From: Thermoanaerobacterium sp. RBIITD
GTDB taxonomy: Bacteria > Bacillota > Thermoanaerobacteria > Thermoanaerobacterales > Thermoanaerobacteraceae
Reading direction: 5' to 3'
Assembly: GCF_900205865.1 (NCBI RefSeq)
Contig: NZ_LT906662.1
Location: 1,364,001-1,428,000, forward strand
Length of the DNA: 64,000 nt
Shown piece by piece: positions 37,100 to 46,265 of this stretch (within the stretch, counting starts at the first letter, position 1; each line of letters opens with the position of its first letter). The notes beneath the pieces were generated by a model. It had not been told where the DNA came from and searched no databases. It was given only the letters and a program-made list of their open reading frames with translations. A program made the position numbers and the translations under genes.

Positions 37100-37999
37100 C
37101 TATGTGAATCTCCTTAAATTCATTCCTGTATCAATAACGCCTAATAGTGTCATTAAGGAAAATGTTACAGGAAACATAAACAAAAGTATCAAAACAATAT
37201 TGCTTATAGCAGGTTTCACATGAAATTTTCTCGTCATATAATATTTAACATATGCAAGTCCGCTTATTGTAAAACCAGTTGATAAGAGCAACATCAAATT
37301 TATTGATACAATGTTTGTTGGTGCAAAATATTGATACAGAAGTGTACCAATAAATATCCATCCTGTTGTATATGGCATCCTCCACAGCATAAAAGGAGGC
37401 AATTTTTGTACACTTATATCTTTGCCAATCAATATTCTTGTGACCATCATATAGTTTATTACTACCATAAATGCTATCATTATAATGAACATCGAAGGTA
37501 TAGTGATCTTTATTGTATCAACCATCGATGTCAACATACTCCTAACTAAAGCCTCATTTGGGGCATTTTTGTAAAGTGTTATAAATTCATTGCTAACTTT
37601 TGTATATACACTTAATAAATCATTTATAACATTGATGCCAAATAACTTTAGTATGTATAAGATAGCTACAAGCCCTAAAAGGGATATAACACCTGTATCC
37701 TTTACAACTTCTTGTGAAGGTTGCTTTTTTGATATGAGATAGCCCATCACAACTCCCATAAGGCTTATAACAGCAACAGTCGCTGCTATTATTATATCTG
37801 TAAAAATAAATGATGCAATAAAAAGAACTATAATTGCTAAAATGGCATATGATATATTGCTTCTCACACATATTATGCTAATAGGCACAGGTATGAAAAA
37901 TAGTATGAAAAAAAGCGGTGGTATGTATACACCGGCTATTACCATTATAACTGCTATTGCAGCCATAATAGCAGCATTTGTAAGGTTTTTATTACCCAT
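37100..37999 (-). CDS. YybS-like DUF2232 membrane protein
   Basis: 299 residues with about eight membrane helices and the DUF2232 pattern (an opening NAAIMAAIAVIMVIAG helix and a late LAYVKYYMTRKF segment). It sits upstream of gdpP-rplI-dnaB as yybS does in Bacillus. Its function is unknown; a transporter-like fold is usually predicted. Confidence 0.85.
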   Translation of the reverse strand: MGNKNLTNAAIMAAIAVIMVIAGVYIPPLFFILFFIPVPISIICVRSNISYAILAIIVLFIASFIFTDIIIAATVAVISLMGVVMGYLISKKQPSQEVVKDTGVISLLGLVAILYILKLFGINVINDLLSVYTKVSNEFITLYKNAPNEALVRSMLTSMVDTIKITIPSMFIIMIAFMVVINYMMVTRILIGKDISVQKLPPFMLWRMPYTTGWIFIGTLLYQYFAPTNIVSINLMLLLSTGFTISGLAYVKYYMTRKFHVKPAISNIVLILLFMFPVTFSLMTLLGVIDTGMNLRRFT

Positions 38000-38024
38000 T
38001 ATTACTCCTCCACGCTTTTAAACT

Positions 38025-38324
38025 TTATCTTTTCCTTAGATATGTAATAAGCTCTTTGTAATTTAATGTATCCTCTTCTTTAATTTCAGCAGGAATCAAC
38101 CTTATTCTTTTTTCAATTTCTTCATCTAATTCTTTATAATCATAGCCTAATTTATTGCCAAGTAAATATCCTGTAATTATAATATGGCATATATCATCTA
38201 TTAATTCCAATGACATATCGTCTTGATTAAAAGCATTAAATAGTGATGCAGTGCGGTTTAATAGCTCAATCTTTAAATTTTCTATAATTTTAATATTTTT
38301 TGCTATATCAAAATTATTCTCCAT
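38025..38324 (-). CDS. MazG-like family protein
   Basis: 99 residues, all-helical, with LFNAFNQDDMSLELIDDICH and a GNKLGYDYKELDEEIEKRIR end, as in the small MazG-like proteins of Clostridia. The EExxE catalytic cluster of true MazG is not clearly present, so pyrophosphatase activity is uncertain. The ATG at 38324 has AAGGTGG 6 nt upstream, which excludes the longer upstream reading frame. Confidence 0.7.
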   Translation of the reverse strand: MENNFDIAKNIKIIENLKIELLNRTASLFNAFNQDDMSLELIDDICHIIITGYLLGNKLGYDYKELDEEIEKRIRLIPAEIKEEDTLNYKELITYLRKR

Positions 38325-38358
38325 ATTATCCCACCTTAAACATACAAAGAGAAAAACA

Positions 38359-38379
38359 AGAGAGGGCAATGCCCTCTCT
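38359..38379 (-). terminator. Terminator after rpsR
   Basis: AGAGAGGGC and GCCCTCTCT pair around 3 nt; TTGTTTTTC follows on the minus strand. It ends the rpsF-ssb-rpsR operon. Confidence 0.85.
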
Positions 38380-38388
38380 ATTATAACA

Positions 38389-38664
38389 CTATTCAGCTGT
38401 ATATGGTAGTAGTGCAATCTGTCTTGCTCTTTTTATTGCGACAGTAAGCTGTCTTTGATGTATTGCACAGTTTCCAGTTATCCTTCTCGGAAGTATCTTG
38501 CCTCTTTCAGTTATATACTTGCGAAGCTTTCCGACCTCTTTATAATCTATCTGTTCAACTTTATCGGCGCAAAAAGCACATACACGCTTTTTTGCTTTTC
38601 TATTTTTTCTTCTCTGTGCAGAATTTTCTTTACTACTACTATTATTATTATTGTTATTTGCCAT
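38389..38664 (-). CDS. rpsR: 30S ribosomal protein S18
   Basis: 91 residues. The core has [18 protein letters not shown] and [19 protein letters not shown], keeping the Cys set of zinc-type S18. The N-terminus has an unusual run of six Asn then Ser before the conserved basic part. The ATG at 38664 has AAGGAGGG 6 nt upstream. S18 pairs with S6 on the platform of the 30S subunit and is encoded after rpsF and ssb as usual. Confidence 0.96.
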   Translation of the reverse strand: MANNNNNNSSSKENSAQRRKNRKAKKRVCAFCADKVEQIDYKEVGKLRKYITERGKILPRRITGNCAIHQRQLTVAIKRARQIALLPYTAE

Positions 38665-38676
38665 TTTCAACCCTCC

Positions 38677-39111
38677 TTAGAATGGAAGATCATCTTCTGA
38701 TTCTACCGGAGCAAATCCATCAAAGTCAACGTTCATAGTATCAATATCTACATCATGATTCTCTTTATTAGCATCATTGTTTCCATTTTTATTTGAATCA
38801 AGAAATTTCACTTCATCTGCAACAACTTCTGTTGCCCAATGACGATTGCCGCTATTATCATCCCATGAACGCGTCTGGATACTCCCAGCAACAGCTACTA
38901 ACCTTCCTTTTTTTAGATTACTTCCACAAATTTCCGCAAGCTTTCTCCATGTCACGATGGGTATAAAATCCGCCGGTCTTTCTCCATTTTGTGATGTATA
39001 GTTCCTGTTTACAGCAATTGTGAATGTTGTAACAGGTGTCATATTTGACGATGCATATTTAAGAACAGGATCTTTTGTAAGTCGGCCTATCAATACAACT
39101 TTATTTAACAT
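38677..39111 (-). CDS. ssb: Single-stranded DNA-binding protein
   Basis: 144 residues. OB fold with LNKVVLIGRLTKDPVLKYA and AVAGSIQTRSWDD, an acidic Asn-rich linker and the C-terminal DDLPF tail that recruits partner proteins. It coats ssDNA as a tetramer. The start at 39111 has GGTGGG 7 nt upstream. It lies between rpsF and rpsR as in most Firmicutes. Confidence 0.97.
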   Translation of the reverse strand: MLNKVVLIGRLTKDPVLKYASSNMTPVTTFTIAVNRNYTSQNGERPADFIPIVTWRKLAEICGSNLKKGRLVAVAGSIQTRSWDDNSGNRHWATEVVADEVKFLDSNKNGNNDANKENHDVDIDTMNVDFDGFAPVESEDDLPF

Positions 39112-39133
39112 AATTAAACCCACCAATCATCAT

Positions 39134-39421
39134 TTATTTATCAAGTTTAACAATAAGATATCTCATTACACCATCTGTTATCTTATAAACTCTCTCAAGC
39201 TCATGGGGAACTTCCACATCGCCGTTAAAATTCATGAGAACATAATAGCCCTCATTCTTTTTATCGATTTCATATGCTAGCTTTCTCTTTCCCCATTCAT
39301 CAACGTTTGTGACTTCTCCACCTTTTTCTGCTATAAGGTTTTTAAACTTTTCAATATAAGATGGTCTTGCCTCATCATTTATCTCCGGTGAGAGAATAAA
39401 AATAGTTTCATACGATCTCAT
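39134..39421 (-). CDS. rpsF: 30S ribosomal protein S6
   Basis: 95 residues: [38 protein letters not shown] and a C-terminal RYLIVKLDK, all S6 marks. AAAGGAGGTG lies just before the ATG. It leads the rpsF-ssb-rpsR operon and is preceded by a likely S6:S18 autoregulatory hairpin. Confidence 0.97.
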   Translation of the reverse strand: MRSYETIFILSPEINDEARPSYIEKFKNLIAEKGGEVTNVDEWGKRKLAYEIDKKNEGYYVLMNFNGDVEVPHELERVYKITDGVMRYLIVKLDK

Positions 39422-39436
39422 TATTTCACCTCCTTT

Positions 39437-39483
39437 TGGACTATGCGGCCCTTTCGGGCAAGGCGGCAATCCACATTGATATT
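39437..39483 (-). promoter_or_regulatory. Putative S6:S18-binding leader hairpin
   Basis: On the minus strand TGGATTGC pairs with GCATAGTCCA as an interrupted outer stem. CCG-containing internal strands flank an inner GCCC/GGGC stem capped by GAAA. It lies 16 nt upstream of rpsF, where Firmicutes carry the S6:S18 autoregulatory motif with a conserved CCG bulge. Confidence 0.6.
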
Positions 39484-39486
39484 CTA

Positions 39487-39693
39487 TCATTGTTCATCAA
39501 GTTTTTCAACAGTTTTTATAATTTTTTTGATTCCCTTTTCAAATTTTGGCCTCGGTAGCAATACCATTCTCCCGCATTTTAAGCATTTAATCCTTATGTC
39601 CATCCCGACTCTTAATATTTCCCATTCATCACAGCCACATGGATGGACTTTTTTCATTTTGACTATATCTCCAACATTAAGCTCTTTCGGCAT
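39487..39693 (-). CDS. DUF951 family protein
   Basis: 68 residues: [20 protein letters not shown], then [18 protein letters not shown]. Four Cys in CGC and CLKC suggest a zinc ribbon. This small family sits next to rpsF and mscS in many Firmicutes; the function is unknown. ATG at 39693 chosen over a GTG at 39702 from the position of AAGGTG. It overlaps the end of the mscS-like gene. Confidence 0.88.
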   Translation of the reverse strand: MPKELNVGDIVKMKKVHPCGCDEWEILRVGMDIRIKCLKCGRMVLLPRPKFEKGIKKIIKTVEKLDEQ

Positions 39694-40555
39694 CTTTCTC
39701 ACCTTTTTTAATATTTTCTTTTAATAAGATATCCATATGAGGATATGGAAATTCTATTTTCATATCGTCAAATACTTGCTTTATCCTGTACCTTAAATCT
39801 CTTTCAACAGCCCACTGCTGCATAGGCTTTGTTTTTGCTACTACTGTTACCTCAACAGATGAATCATTAAAACCTGTTATACCAAGGACAGATGGACCTT
39901 CTAAGATATCATCTCTATCGTTTTTAATTTCATCACATATTTTAGTTAAAACATTTGTTACTTTATCAACATCTTCTTCATATGAGATACCTATATTCAC
40001 AAGGGCCCTCATACCACCTCTTGTATGATTTGTCACAACTTTAATCTCCCCATTTGGAATTATGTGCAAATCACCTGAAAAATCTCGAACTTTCGTAATC
40101 CTTAAGCCAATTTCTTCAACGATACCTGAAAAATTATTCGTAGTAATATAATCCCCGACCCCAAACTGGTCCTCAAATATGACAAAGAAACCTGTTATGA
40201 CGTCTTTCACAAGGCTTTGAGCGCCAAAGCCCACAGCAAGGCTTCCAACACCTGCGACAGCCAAAATTGATCCCATTCTAAATCCTAATATTTCTAAAAT
40301 TGAATAGACTGCAACAAAATATATTACATATCTTAAAATGTTTTTCATAAGTGATGAAAGTGTCTTCATCTTTCTTTCAGGAAACTGAATTTTAGACCTA
40401 TCCTGCATTATGTAAAACCTATCGATCAAAAAATACCCGATTCTTTTAGAGATATACGCTATTATTACAATTTTCAATATATCAAATATCGTCTTAAAGA
40501 ACTTAATGTCGTACAGGTTCAAAAATTGTTTATAAAAGCTAAGTAAGTTTTCCAA
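39677..40555 (-). CDS. MscS-family mechanosensitive ion channel
   Basis: 292 residues with about three membrane helices. The pore helix region LAVAGVGSLAVGFGAQSLVK is the MscS signature, and GDYITTNNFSGIVEEIGLRI opens the beta domain. A cytoplasmic alpha/beta C-terminal domain follows. It releases solutes on hypo-osmotic shock. It resembles the short YkuT-type channels. The 3' end overlaps the DUF951 start. Confidence 0.93.
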   Translation of the reverse strand: MENLLSFYKQFLNLYDIKFFKTIFDILKIVIIAYISKRIGYFLIDRFYIMQDRSKIQFPERKMKTLSSLMKNILRYVIYFVAVYSILEILGFRMGSILAVAGVGSLAVGFGAQSLVKDVITGFFVIFEDQFGVGDYITTNNFSGIVEEIGLRITKVRDFSGDLHIIPNGEIKVVTNHTRGGMRALVNIGISYEEDVDKVTNVLTKICDEIKNDRDDILEGPSVLGITGFNDSSVEVTVVAKTKPMQQWAVERDLRYRIKQVFDDMKIEFPYPHMDILLKENIKKGEKDAERA

Positions 40556-40644
40556 AATACCACCCTCTCATATTAACGTTAATGCCCTTTATGCTTATCT
40601 ATGAAAGAATCAGATGTAAAGCATATCATGCTTTTATATTATTC

Positions 40645-41181
40645 TCAGAGCAAAAAGATTTTATAAATATAACCGCTATTTAAAAATATTCTTGCAAACT
40701 GTGATTTATCTATATAAATCCAATATTGGAAGGGTATAATATTGCTGATTGTTTTAAATAATCCAAAAGCAATGTAAAGTATTATCACGGCTTCAAATAT
40801 ACCAAGTACACCACCGCCAATCCTATTAAAAATCTTTATAAACGAGTAATTTGCTACAATGTTAAGAAGTACTGCGCATATCCTTAGTAAAATCATAAAA
40901 AATACAAAAGTAAAAATTATGCTTATAAGATTAACAAACGGCCTTAATGTAGCGACATTAAAGAGCATCCCTCTAAATGAACCAGCTAATCTTGAAACAA
41001 AATTTAACAAATACTTATTTTCCATGATATAGTTTGATACATATGGATAAAATTTTATGGTAAAAAACCATGATATAACAAAATTTGCAATTCCATAAAG
41101 TGTCATAATAAAGCCTCTTAAGTAACCAGTATACATGAAGGATATAATTATTATTACAATTATTAAGTCTATGATATTCAT
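40645..41181 (-). CDS. CvpA family membrane protein
   Basis: 178 residues with four membrane helices, opening MNIIDLIIVIIIISFMYTGY followed by RGFIMTLYG, as in CvpA/colicin V production proteins. In Firmicutes the function is not established. The ATG at 41181 has AAGGTGG 5 nt upstream. A promoter lies just upstream, outside the adjacent insertion sequence. Confidence 0.82.
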   Translation of the reverse strand: MNIIDLIIVIIIISFMYTGYLRGFIMTLYGIANFVISWFFTIKFYPYVSNYIMENKYLLNFVSRLAGSFRGMLFNVATLRPFVNLISIIFTFVFFMILLRICAVLLNIVANYSFIKIFNRIGGGVLGIFEAVIILYIAFGLFKTISNIIPFQYWIYIDKSQFARIFLNSGYIYKIFLL

Positions 41182-41208
41182 AAAAACCACCTTAATACCT
41201 TTATTATT

Positions 41209-41237
41209 ATAATACACATTTATTGATTCATTTTCAA
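41209..41237 (-). promoter_or_regulatory. Promoter of cvpA-like gene
   Basis: Minus strand: TTGAAA, 17-bp spacer, TATTAT, about 28 bp upstream of the cvpA start codon. Confidence 0.65.
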
Positions 41238-41271
41238 CCATTTCAATTTGCCAGTTTGTGTCAAGTAGTTG

Positions 41272-43000
41272 TTGGCAAATTTTTTTCTTCAAATTTTATC
41301 CGCATAATGTTTAATGTATTGTGAATTTTCGTGCAATTGTTATTACTCCATTCTTATCTTCATATTGCGCCTTTTATATGACTTTTAATTCACTTAAACA
41401 TTTGTATCTGAGTATTTCTCTTATTGCTTTTCGACTGTTTGTCATTGCACAACCTTCAAACGGCATACCGCCTCTTTGTATGCGATATGTTTTTGCTTTT
41501 TTCTGCTTTTTGTTTACATCCGCTGCTGATAGTTTTATTTCTTCTTTTATCTCTGTTAATTTTTCTTTTGATATTATAACATTGAAGTATGTTTCTACTA
41601 CACTATAAAGTTTTCCACTTGTCTTTAAGGCTAATATCTTTGCTAAATTGTTTGCACCTTTTTCTGTCCAACTCATTTTTCCTGCATTCATTCTGCTTGC
41701 TAATGTGTCAAATATATTGTTTTCCATTGTTCCTAAATGTTTGTATTCTATTCCTTCTGGGGCTTCTGGTATTTTTATTTCTTCTCTCTTTTGGTATGGT
41801 TTTATCCCTTCTTTATTGGCTACTAAATAGTTATATAGTTTTTCTAATTTCTTCATTTGCTTTTCATCATCTTTTTGCTCTATCATTAATTTTGCTATGT
41901 ATTCTAGGCTTTCTTCTGCTTTTCCTTCATCTAGCATTTTCATTAATTTGCGGGCATCTTTTTTGTTCTCTACATTCCTTATTACTGCTTGGCTTTTATG
42001 AAATGGATCTAATTGAAAATATACTCCTTCTTCTCCCAAGCTTTCTTTAATCCAACTTGCTCCATCCCCATTTATTATCTTTATTTCTATTTCGTCTATG
42101 TTGTATTCTTTTGCTATCGTTGCATCTACTAATTCTTTAAATTCTTTGCTGCTTGCAAATCCTGCACATGCTATTTTATTATGTGTTATATATTCATTAC
42201 TTCCTGGGCTTCTTTTTACCCATCCGTCGTATGCTACTGCTAATTTTATTTCTTTCTTCCCTCTGCTTTTTTTGCCTTTTGGTCTATCTTTGCCTTGCAT
42301 AGATAACCATAATCCATCCATTTCTTGAAATAACATTTTTGTTTCTTTTTCTCCTCTTAATTTGTTTTCTTTGAATAGTTTTATATCTTGTTTTTCTAAT
42401 TCCGCTATTTTCTCTCCAATCTTTTGTATTATATTCCATGCAGTTGTATGGCTTATGCTTTGATTTGTTAATGATTCTATATTTTTCGCTGCTTCTCTAT
42501 ATGATATTTCTGTTACATTTTCTACAACTTTTTCAATAAGATTTGTTGATATATGCCCTATTGTATCCATTTTTAAATACTCATCTAAAAGATAAACATA
42601 TTCCTTTTTACCTTCACTATTTATATGTCCATAAATTCTTTTATCAAATTCAACAGTGCCCATAATTGTCTTTACGTTTGTATGCTTTTTACCTTTACAC
42701 CTATATTCTTTTTTGTCCCTTTTTTCTAGTAGCATATCATCTATTTTCATAAGGATTTGAGCCATTATTTTACAAGCTTCTTCGCAGACTAATTTGTAAA
42801 TTTCTACTTCTAAATCCTTGAAATTTATTTCATTTTCGTTTAAACTTATTTCTAGCATGTAATCACCTCTATAACGCTTTTTTGTTTTTTCTATTTAAAC
42901 ATTATAGCGGATGATTCATGTGAATGGAAGGTATCTTTTGGATGCCTTCCTTTTTCTATTTTTTACCGCCTACTAAAATTATACACTAAGAATTTGCCAA
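41272..43000 (-). mobile_element. ISLre2-family insertion sequence
   Basis: About 1.73 kb with one transposase gene. The ends read inward as TTGGCAAATTTTTTTCTTC (left) and TTGGCAAATTCTTAGTGTA (right); 10 terminal bases are identical and AATTTTA is shared near position 21-27. No target-site duplication is seen in the flanking 9 bp. A strong hairpin (GGAAGGTATC/GATGCCTTCC plus T-run, 42926-42960) lies upstream of the transposase. Confidence 0.8.
41374..42858 (-). CDS. ISLre2 family transposase (UPF0236)
   Basis: 494 residues, full family length, no internal stops. The N-terminal part has KTIMGTVEFDKRIYGH, the middle QEMDGLWLSMQGKDRPKGKK and INGDGASWIKESL with candidate catalytic acidic residues, and the C-terminal TMENNIFDTLASRMNAGKMS and WTEKGANNLAKIL. 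The gene looks intact, so the element may still be active. GAGGTG lies 5 nt before the ATG. Confidence 0.92.
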   Translation of the reverse strand: MLEISLNENEINFKDLEVEIYKLVCEEACKIMAQILMKIDDMLLEKRDKKEYRCKGKKHTNVKTIMGTVEFDKRIYGHINSEGKKEYVYLLDEYLKMDTIGHISTNLIEKVVENVTEISYREAAKNIESLTNQSISHTTAWNIIQKIGEKIAELEKQDIKLFKENKLRGEKETKMLFQEMDGLWLSMQGKDRPKGKKSRGKKEIKLAVAYDGWVKRSPGSNEYITHNKIACAGFASSKEFKELVDATIAKEYNIDEIEIKIINGDGASWIKESLGEEGVYFQLDPFHKSQAVIRNVENKKDARKLMKMLDEGKAEESLEYIAKLMIEQKDDEKQMKKLEKLYNYLVANKEGIKPYQKREEIKIPEAPEGIEYKHLGTMENNIFDTLASRMNAGKMSWTEKGANNLAKILALKTSGKLYSVVETYFNVIISKEKLTEIKEEIKLSAADVNKKQKKAKTYRIQRGGMPFEGCAMTNSRKAIREILRYKCLSELKVI

Positions 43001-43074
43001 TATTTTAAAAAGCGTATTAAGTACTCAAATGTTGTAAAAAATATTAATAATAATATGCTAAAAGGAGATGGCTT

Positions 43075-43632
43075 ATGAATTTTATCAATATCAACAATAA
43101 AACTTGCTACAGGGATTTTTATTTAACATTCTCAAAATACTTAAATACACTATTTAATTTTAGAGATGATATTGTAGTTGTCTGTATTGGAACAGATAGG
43201 TCAACGGGTGACAGTTTGGGTCCGATTGTCGGATACAAGCTTAAACCTTTCTTTTCTAATAAAATTGGTATATATGGAACACTAAGTGAACCTGTACATG
43301 CTAAAAATCTGAATGAAACATTGAATATGATAAACAAAACATATAAAAATCCTTTTATAATTGCAATTGATGCCTGCCTCGGATCTTTAAACCATGTAGG
43401 ATATATTTCAATTGGCGAAGGACCGATAAAACCTGGTGCTGGTGTTTTGAAGGACCTGCCAGCCATAGGAAATATGTATGTAACAGGGATAGTAAATATA
43501 TCAGGGTTTATGGAGTTCATGGTGTTACAGAATACAAGACTTAATATTGTGATGAAGATGGCAGACATAATTACATATGGCATAACAAAGTCAATAATTG
43601 GACTTAAAATATACAACGAAGAAAGGGCCTAA
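43075..43632 (+). CDS. yyaC: Sporulation protein YyaC (spore protease-like)
   Basis: 185 residues with VVCIGTDRSTGDSLGPIVGY and GSLNHVGYISIGEGPIKPGA, the YyaC signature related to the GPR/hydrogenase-maturation protease fold. Bacillus yyaC is a sporulation gene in the same oriC-proximal area. AAAAGGAG lies upstream of the ATG. It converges with cphA; the two 3' ends form a shared hairpin. Confidence 0.9.
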   Translation: MNFININNKTCYRDFYLTFSKYLNTLFNFRDDIVVVCIGTDRSTGDSLGPIVGYKLKPFFSNKIGIYGTLSEPVHAKNLNETLNMINKTYKNPFIIAIDACLGSLNHVGYISIGEGPIKPGAGVLKDLPAIGNMYVTGIVNISGFMEFMVLQNTRLNIVMKMADIITYGITKSIIGLKIYNEERA

Positions 43633-43653
43633 AACAATTAAGCCCTTTCTATA
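43618..43653. terminator. Shared convergent terminator of yyaC and cphA
   Basis: GAAAGGGC and GCCCTTTC pair around about 14 nt. The stem arms are the last codons of yyaC and of cphA, which both end in Glu-Arg-Ala. Confidence 0.55.
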
Positions 43654-46265
43654 TTAACAACATTATCATATGCCCTTGTTTTTATAAAACTATTGATGGT
43701 TTCTACAATAGGTGAAAATTTCTCGTAAAATACTATAATAAGATCACCGGGTTGTGCACTATGCATAGCAGCTTTAAGTGCATCTGTCTCTTTTAATATT
43801 ACTTTTATATTATCCTTATTTAAGCCACCTTTTAGTACTCCTATTTCAAGTAACTTTGCTATCTCGCCCGGCTTTCGTCCTCTTAAGTCCAAATCTTCTT
43901 TAATGTATACCATATCAAATCCGTTTCCGCAGATCTCTCCAACTTTTAATGAACTGGAATCGCTTCTATCACCTGGTACACCAATAACACCGATTAATCT
44001 ATTTGGATTAAGCTTTTGTGCCGATTCTATGACATTTTTTATGCCTGCAATATTGTGTCCATAATCTACGAGAACTCTGAAATTTCCGACATTGAAGATG
44101 TTAAATCTACCAGGGTTATGATTTTCATCACAGTAAAATGCTTTTATTCCCTTTGATATAATATTTATAGGAACTTTGACACCATATGATGCTGCAATTG
44201 CTGCCATAGCGTTTTCTACATTATATAGAACTTTTCCATTCAATGTAGCAGGGATTTCATCTACTTTTACTATAGGCACTATCTCACCATTTGCTATTAC
44301 TATAGTATCATCTTTGACATATACAGCGACACCACCATTTTCAATATGCCTTTTTATTGTTAAGTTGTTATCGTGCATTGAAAAATATATTATCTTTCCT
44401 CTCGCTCTTTCAAAAAGGTATGGTGTCATGGGATCGTCTGCATTTAATACAGAGTAACCGTCTTTTTTCACAGCTTCTATTACTAAAGATTTTACAAAAG
44501 CTAAATCTTCCAAGGTTTCTATGCCATCTATGCCAAGGTGGTCTTCAGATATATTTGTAATAACGCCTACATCTGCAAGGTCATATCCAAGTCCTTCTCT
44601 TATAATACCTCCTCTTGCTGTTTCCAAAACTGCTGCATCAATATTTTTATCTGCAAGGCATGTTCTAGCACTTCTTGGTCCTGAATTATCTCCTTTATAT
44701 ATGCACATATCATCTACATATATCCCGTCTGTTGAGGTCATTCCAACCGTATATCCATATATTCTCAATATTTGAGCTATCATTCTAACTGTAGTTGTTT
44801 TGCCATTTGTGCCTGTAACGGATATAATGGGTATTGTCGCTTTGCTTCCTTTAGGATATAACATATTGACAATTGCTTTTGCAACATTGCGCGGTTTACC
44901 CCTTGTTGGATAATGATGCATCCTTATTCCAGGTGCCGCATTAACTTCTATAATTGCACCTGTCTTCAAATTAAGTGGTAGAGCGATATTTTCCATCGTA
45001 ATATCAATACCTGCTATATCAAGCCCAATAGCTTTAGCGGCGCGAATAGCTATCTCTATATTATCAGGATGTATTTCATTAGTCCTATCTACGGCGGTAC
45101 CACCTGAGCTTAAATTAGCACTTTCACGGAAATATACATAGGTATTTTTTGGTGGTATGTCATCTATATCATAACCTTGTTTTTTTAAGACAAACTTTGA
45201 TATTGTGTCAATATTTATCTTTGTCAATGGTTTCTCGTGGCCTTCACCTCTTAAGGGGTTCTGATTTTCGATATCCACAAGTTCTTTAATTGAATGCACA
45301 CCATCGCAGAGAATCCTCGTAGGAATTCTCTCAGAAACTGCTACAACTCTATCACCTACGACAAGAACCCTGTAGTTTTTCCCTTTTATATGTTTTTCGA
45401 CTATTACTAAATCACTAATGTTTTTTGCATTTCTGTATGCTATAATCAAATCTTCCCTATTTGTGAGATTTAAAAATACACCTTTGCCTTGATTTCCATT
45501 AAAAGGTTTTACAACAACAGGATATCCGATTTCTTCAGCTATTGCAATTGCATCATTTTCATTGTATGCAACATCACCTTCTGGAACTGGTAATCCGTAC
45601 TCTTTTATAATTTTTTTAGTTAAAATCTTGTCACAAGCAATATCAACAGCAATACAATTTGTATTTTGCGTTATAGTACCCTCAATCATTTTTTGATATT
45701 TTCCATATCCAAGCCGCAATATGCTTCCATTTCCTACCCTTGTAACAGGTATAGATGCCTCTTCTGCGGCTTTTTTTATTGCCATTGTACTTGGGCCAAG
45801 TTCTGTCTCAATAACTACCTTGTTTATTTCCTCAAGCTTTTTTTCAATGTCAAAATCTTCACCTTTAACAAATTTATTAACCATTTCGACAGCTAATTTA
45901 GCTGACCTTACAGCACATTCTTCAAGGCCATATTCAAATATAACATTATAAATATATTCTTCAATAATCCTGGCTTTTCCGAATTTCACATCGTAGCCAA
46001 GCATATTTTGAAGTTCCAATATGATATGTTCTGTTACATGTGGTAAATATGTTCCCTCATAAAGCCTCTTTACAAATCCTCCTTCATATCCATATGAACA
46101 ACAATGTTTATACAAACCAGGCATATGCTTTAAAAGCTTTTCGTTAAATCCTGGTATATTTTTTGTAGGTATATCTTCATTACCTGTATCAACAATCATT
46201 TTTATAACAGGCCTATGGCAATAAATATTTCTGCCGCGATATACCCTTATGTCTTTAATAACCAT
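43638..46265 (-). CDS. cphA: Cyanophycin synthetase
   Basis: 875 residues, the normal CphA1 length. An N-terminal domain (about 1-160), an ATP-grasp domain (about 210-470; VVKPFNGNQGKGV, EVNAAPGIRMHHYP) and a Mur-ligase-like domain (ISVTGTNGKTTTVRMIA near 488; DYGHNIAGI) are all present. It adds Asp to the backbone and Arg to the side chains to build cyanophycin, a nitrogen reserve. Its ATG overlaps the cphB stop (TAATG) with AGGAGG upstream. Confidence 0.96.
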   Translation of the reverse strand: MVIKDIRVYRGRNIYCHRPVIKMIVDTGNEDIPTKNIPGFNEKLLKHMPGLYKHCCSYGYEGGFVKRLYEGTYLPHVTEHIILELQNMLGYDVKFGKARIIEEYIYNVIFEYGLEECAVRSAKLAVEMVNKFVKGEDFDIEKKLEEINKVVIETELGPSTMAIKKAAEEASIPVTRVGNGSILRLGYGKYQKMIEGTITQNTNCIAVDIACDKILTKKIIKEYGLPVPEGDVAYNENDAIAIAEEIGYPVVVKPFNGNQGKGVFLNLTNREDLIIAYRNAKNISDLVIVEKHIKGKNYRVLVVGDRVVAVSERIPTRILCDGVHSIKELVDIENQNPLRGEGHEKPLTKINIDTISKFVLKKQGYDIDDIPPKNTYVYFRESANLSSGGTAVDRTNEIHPDNIEIAIRAAKAIGLDIAGIDITMENIALPLNLKTGAIIEVNAAPGIRMHHYPTRGKPRNVAKAIVNMLYPKGSKATIPIISVTGTNGKTTTVRMIAQILRIYGYTVGMTSTDGIYVDDMCIYKGDNSGPRSARTCLADKNIDAAVLETARGGIIREGLGYDLADVGVITNISEDHLGIDGIETLEDLAFVKSLVIEAVKKDGYSVLNADDPMTPYLFERARGKIIYFSMHDNNLTIKRHIENGGVAVYVKDDTIVIANGEIVPIVKVDEIPATLNGKVLYNVENAMAAIAASYGVKVPINIISKGIKAFYCDENHNPGRFNIFNVGNFRVLVDYGHNIAGIKNVIESAQKLNPNRLIGVIGVPGDRSDSSSLKVGEICGNGFDMVYIKEDLDLRGRKPGEIAKLLEIGVLKGGLNKDNIKVILKETDALKAAMHSAQPGDLIIVFYEKFSPIVETINSFIKTRAYDNVVNIERA

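Noticed and set aside
41589-42050. 153-codon plus-strand frame inside the transposase
   Set aside because: Leu/Phe/Ser-rich shadow of a Lys/Glu-rich gene on the other strand.
43119-43616. 165-codon minus-strand frame inside yyaC
   Set aside because: Antisense to yyaC, which has clear family motifs and a ribosome binding site.
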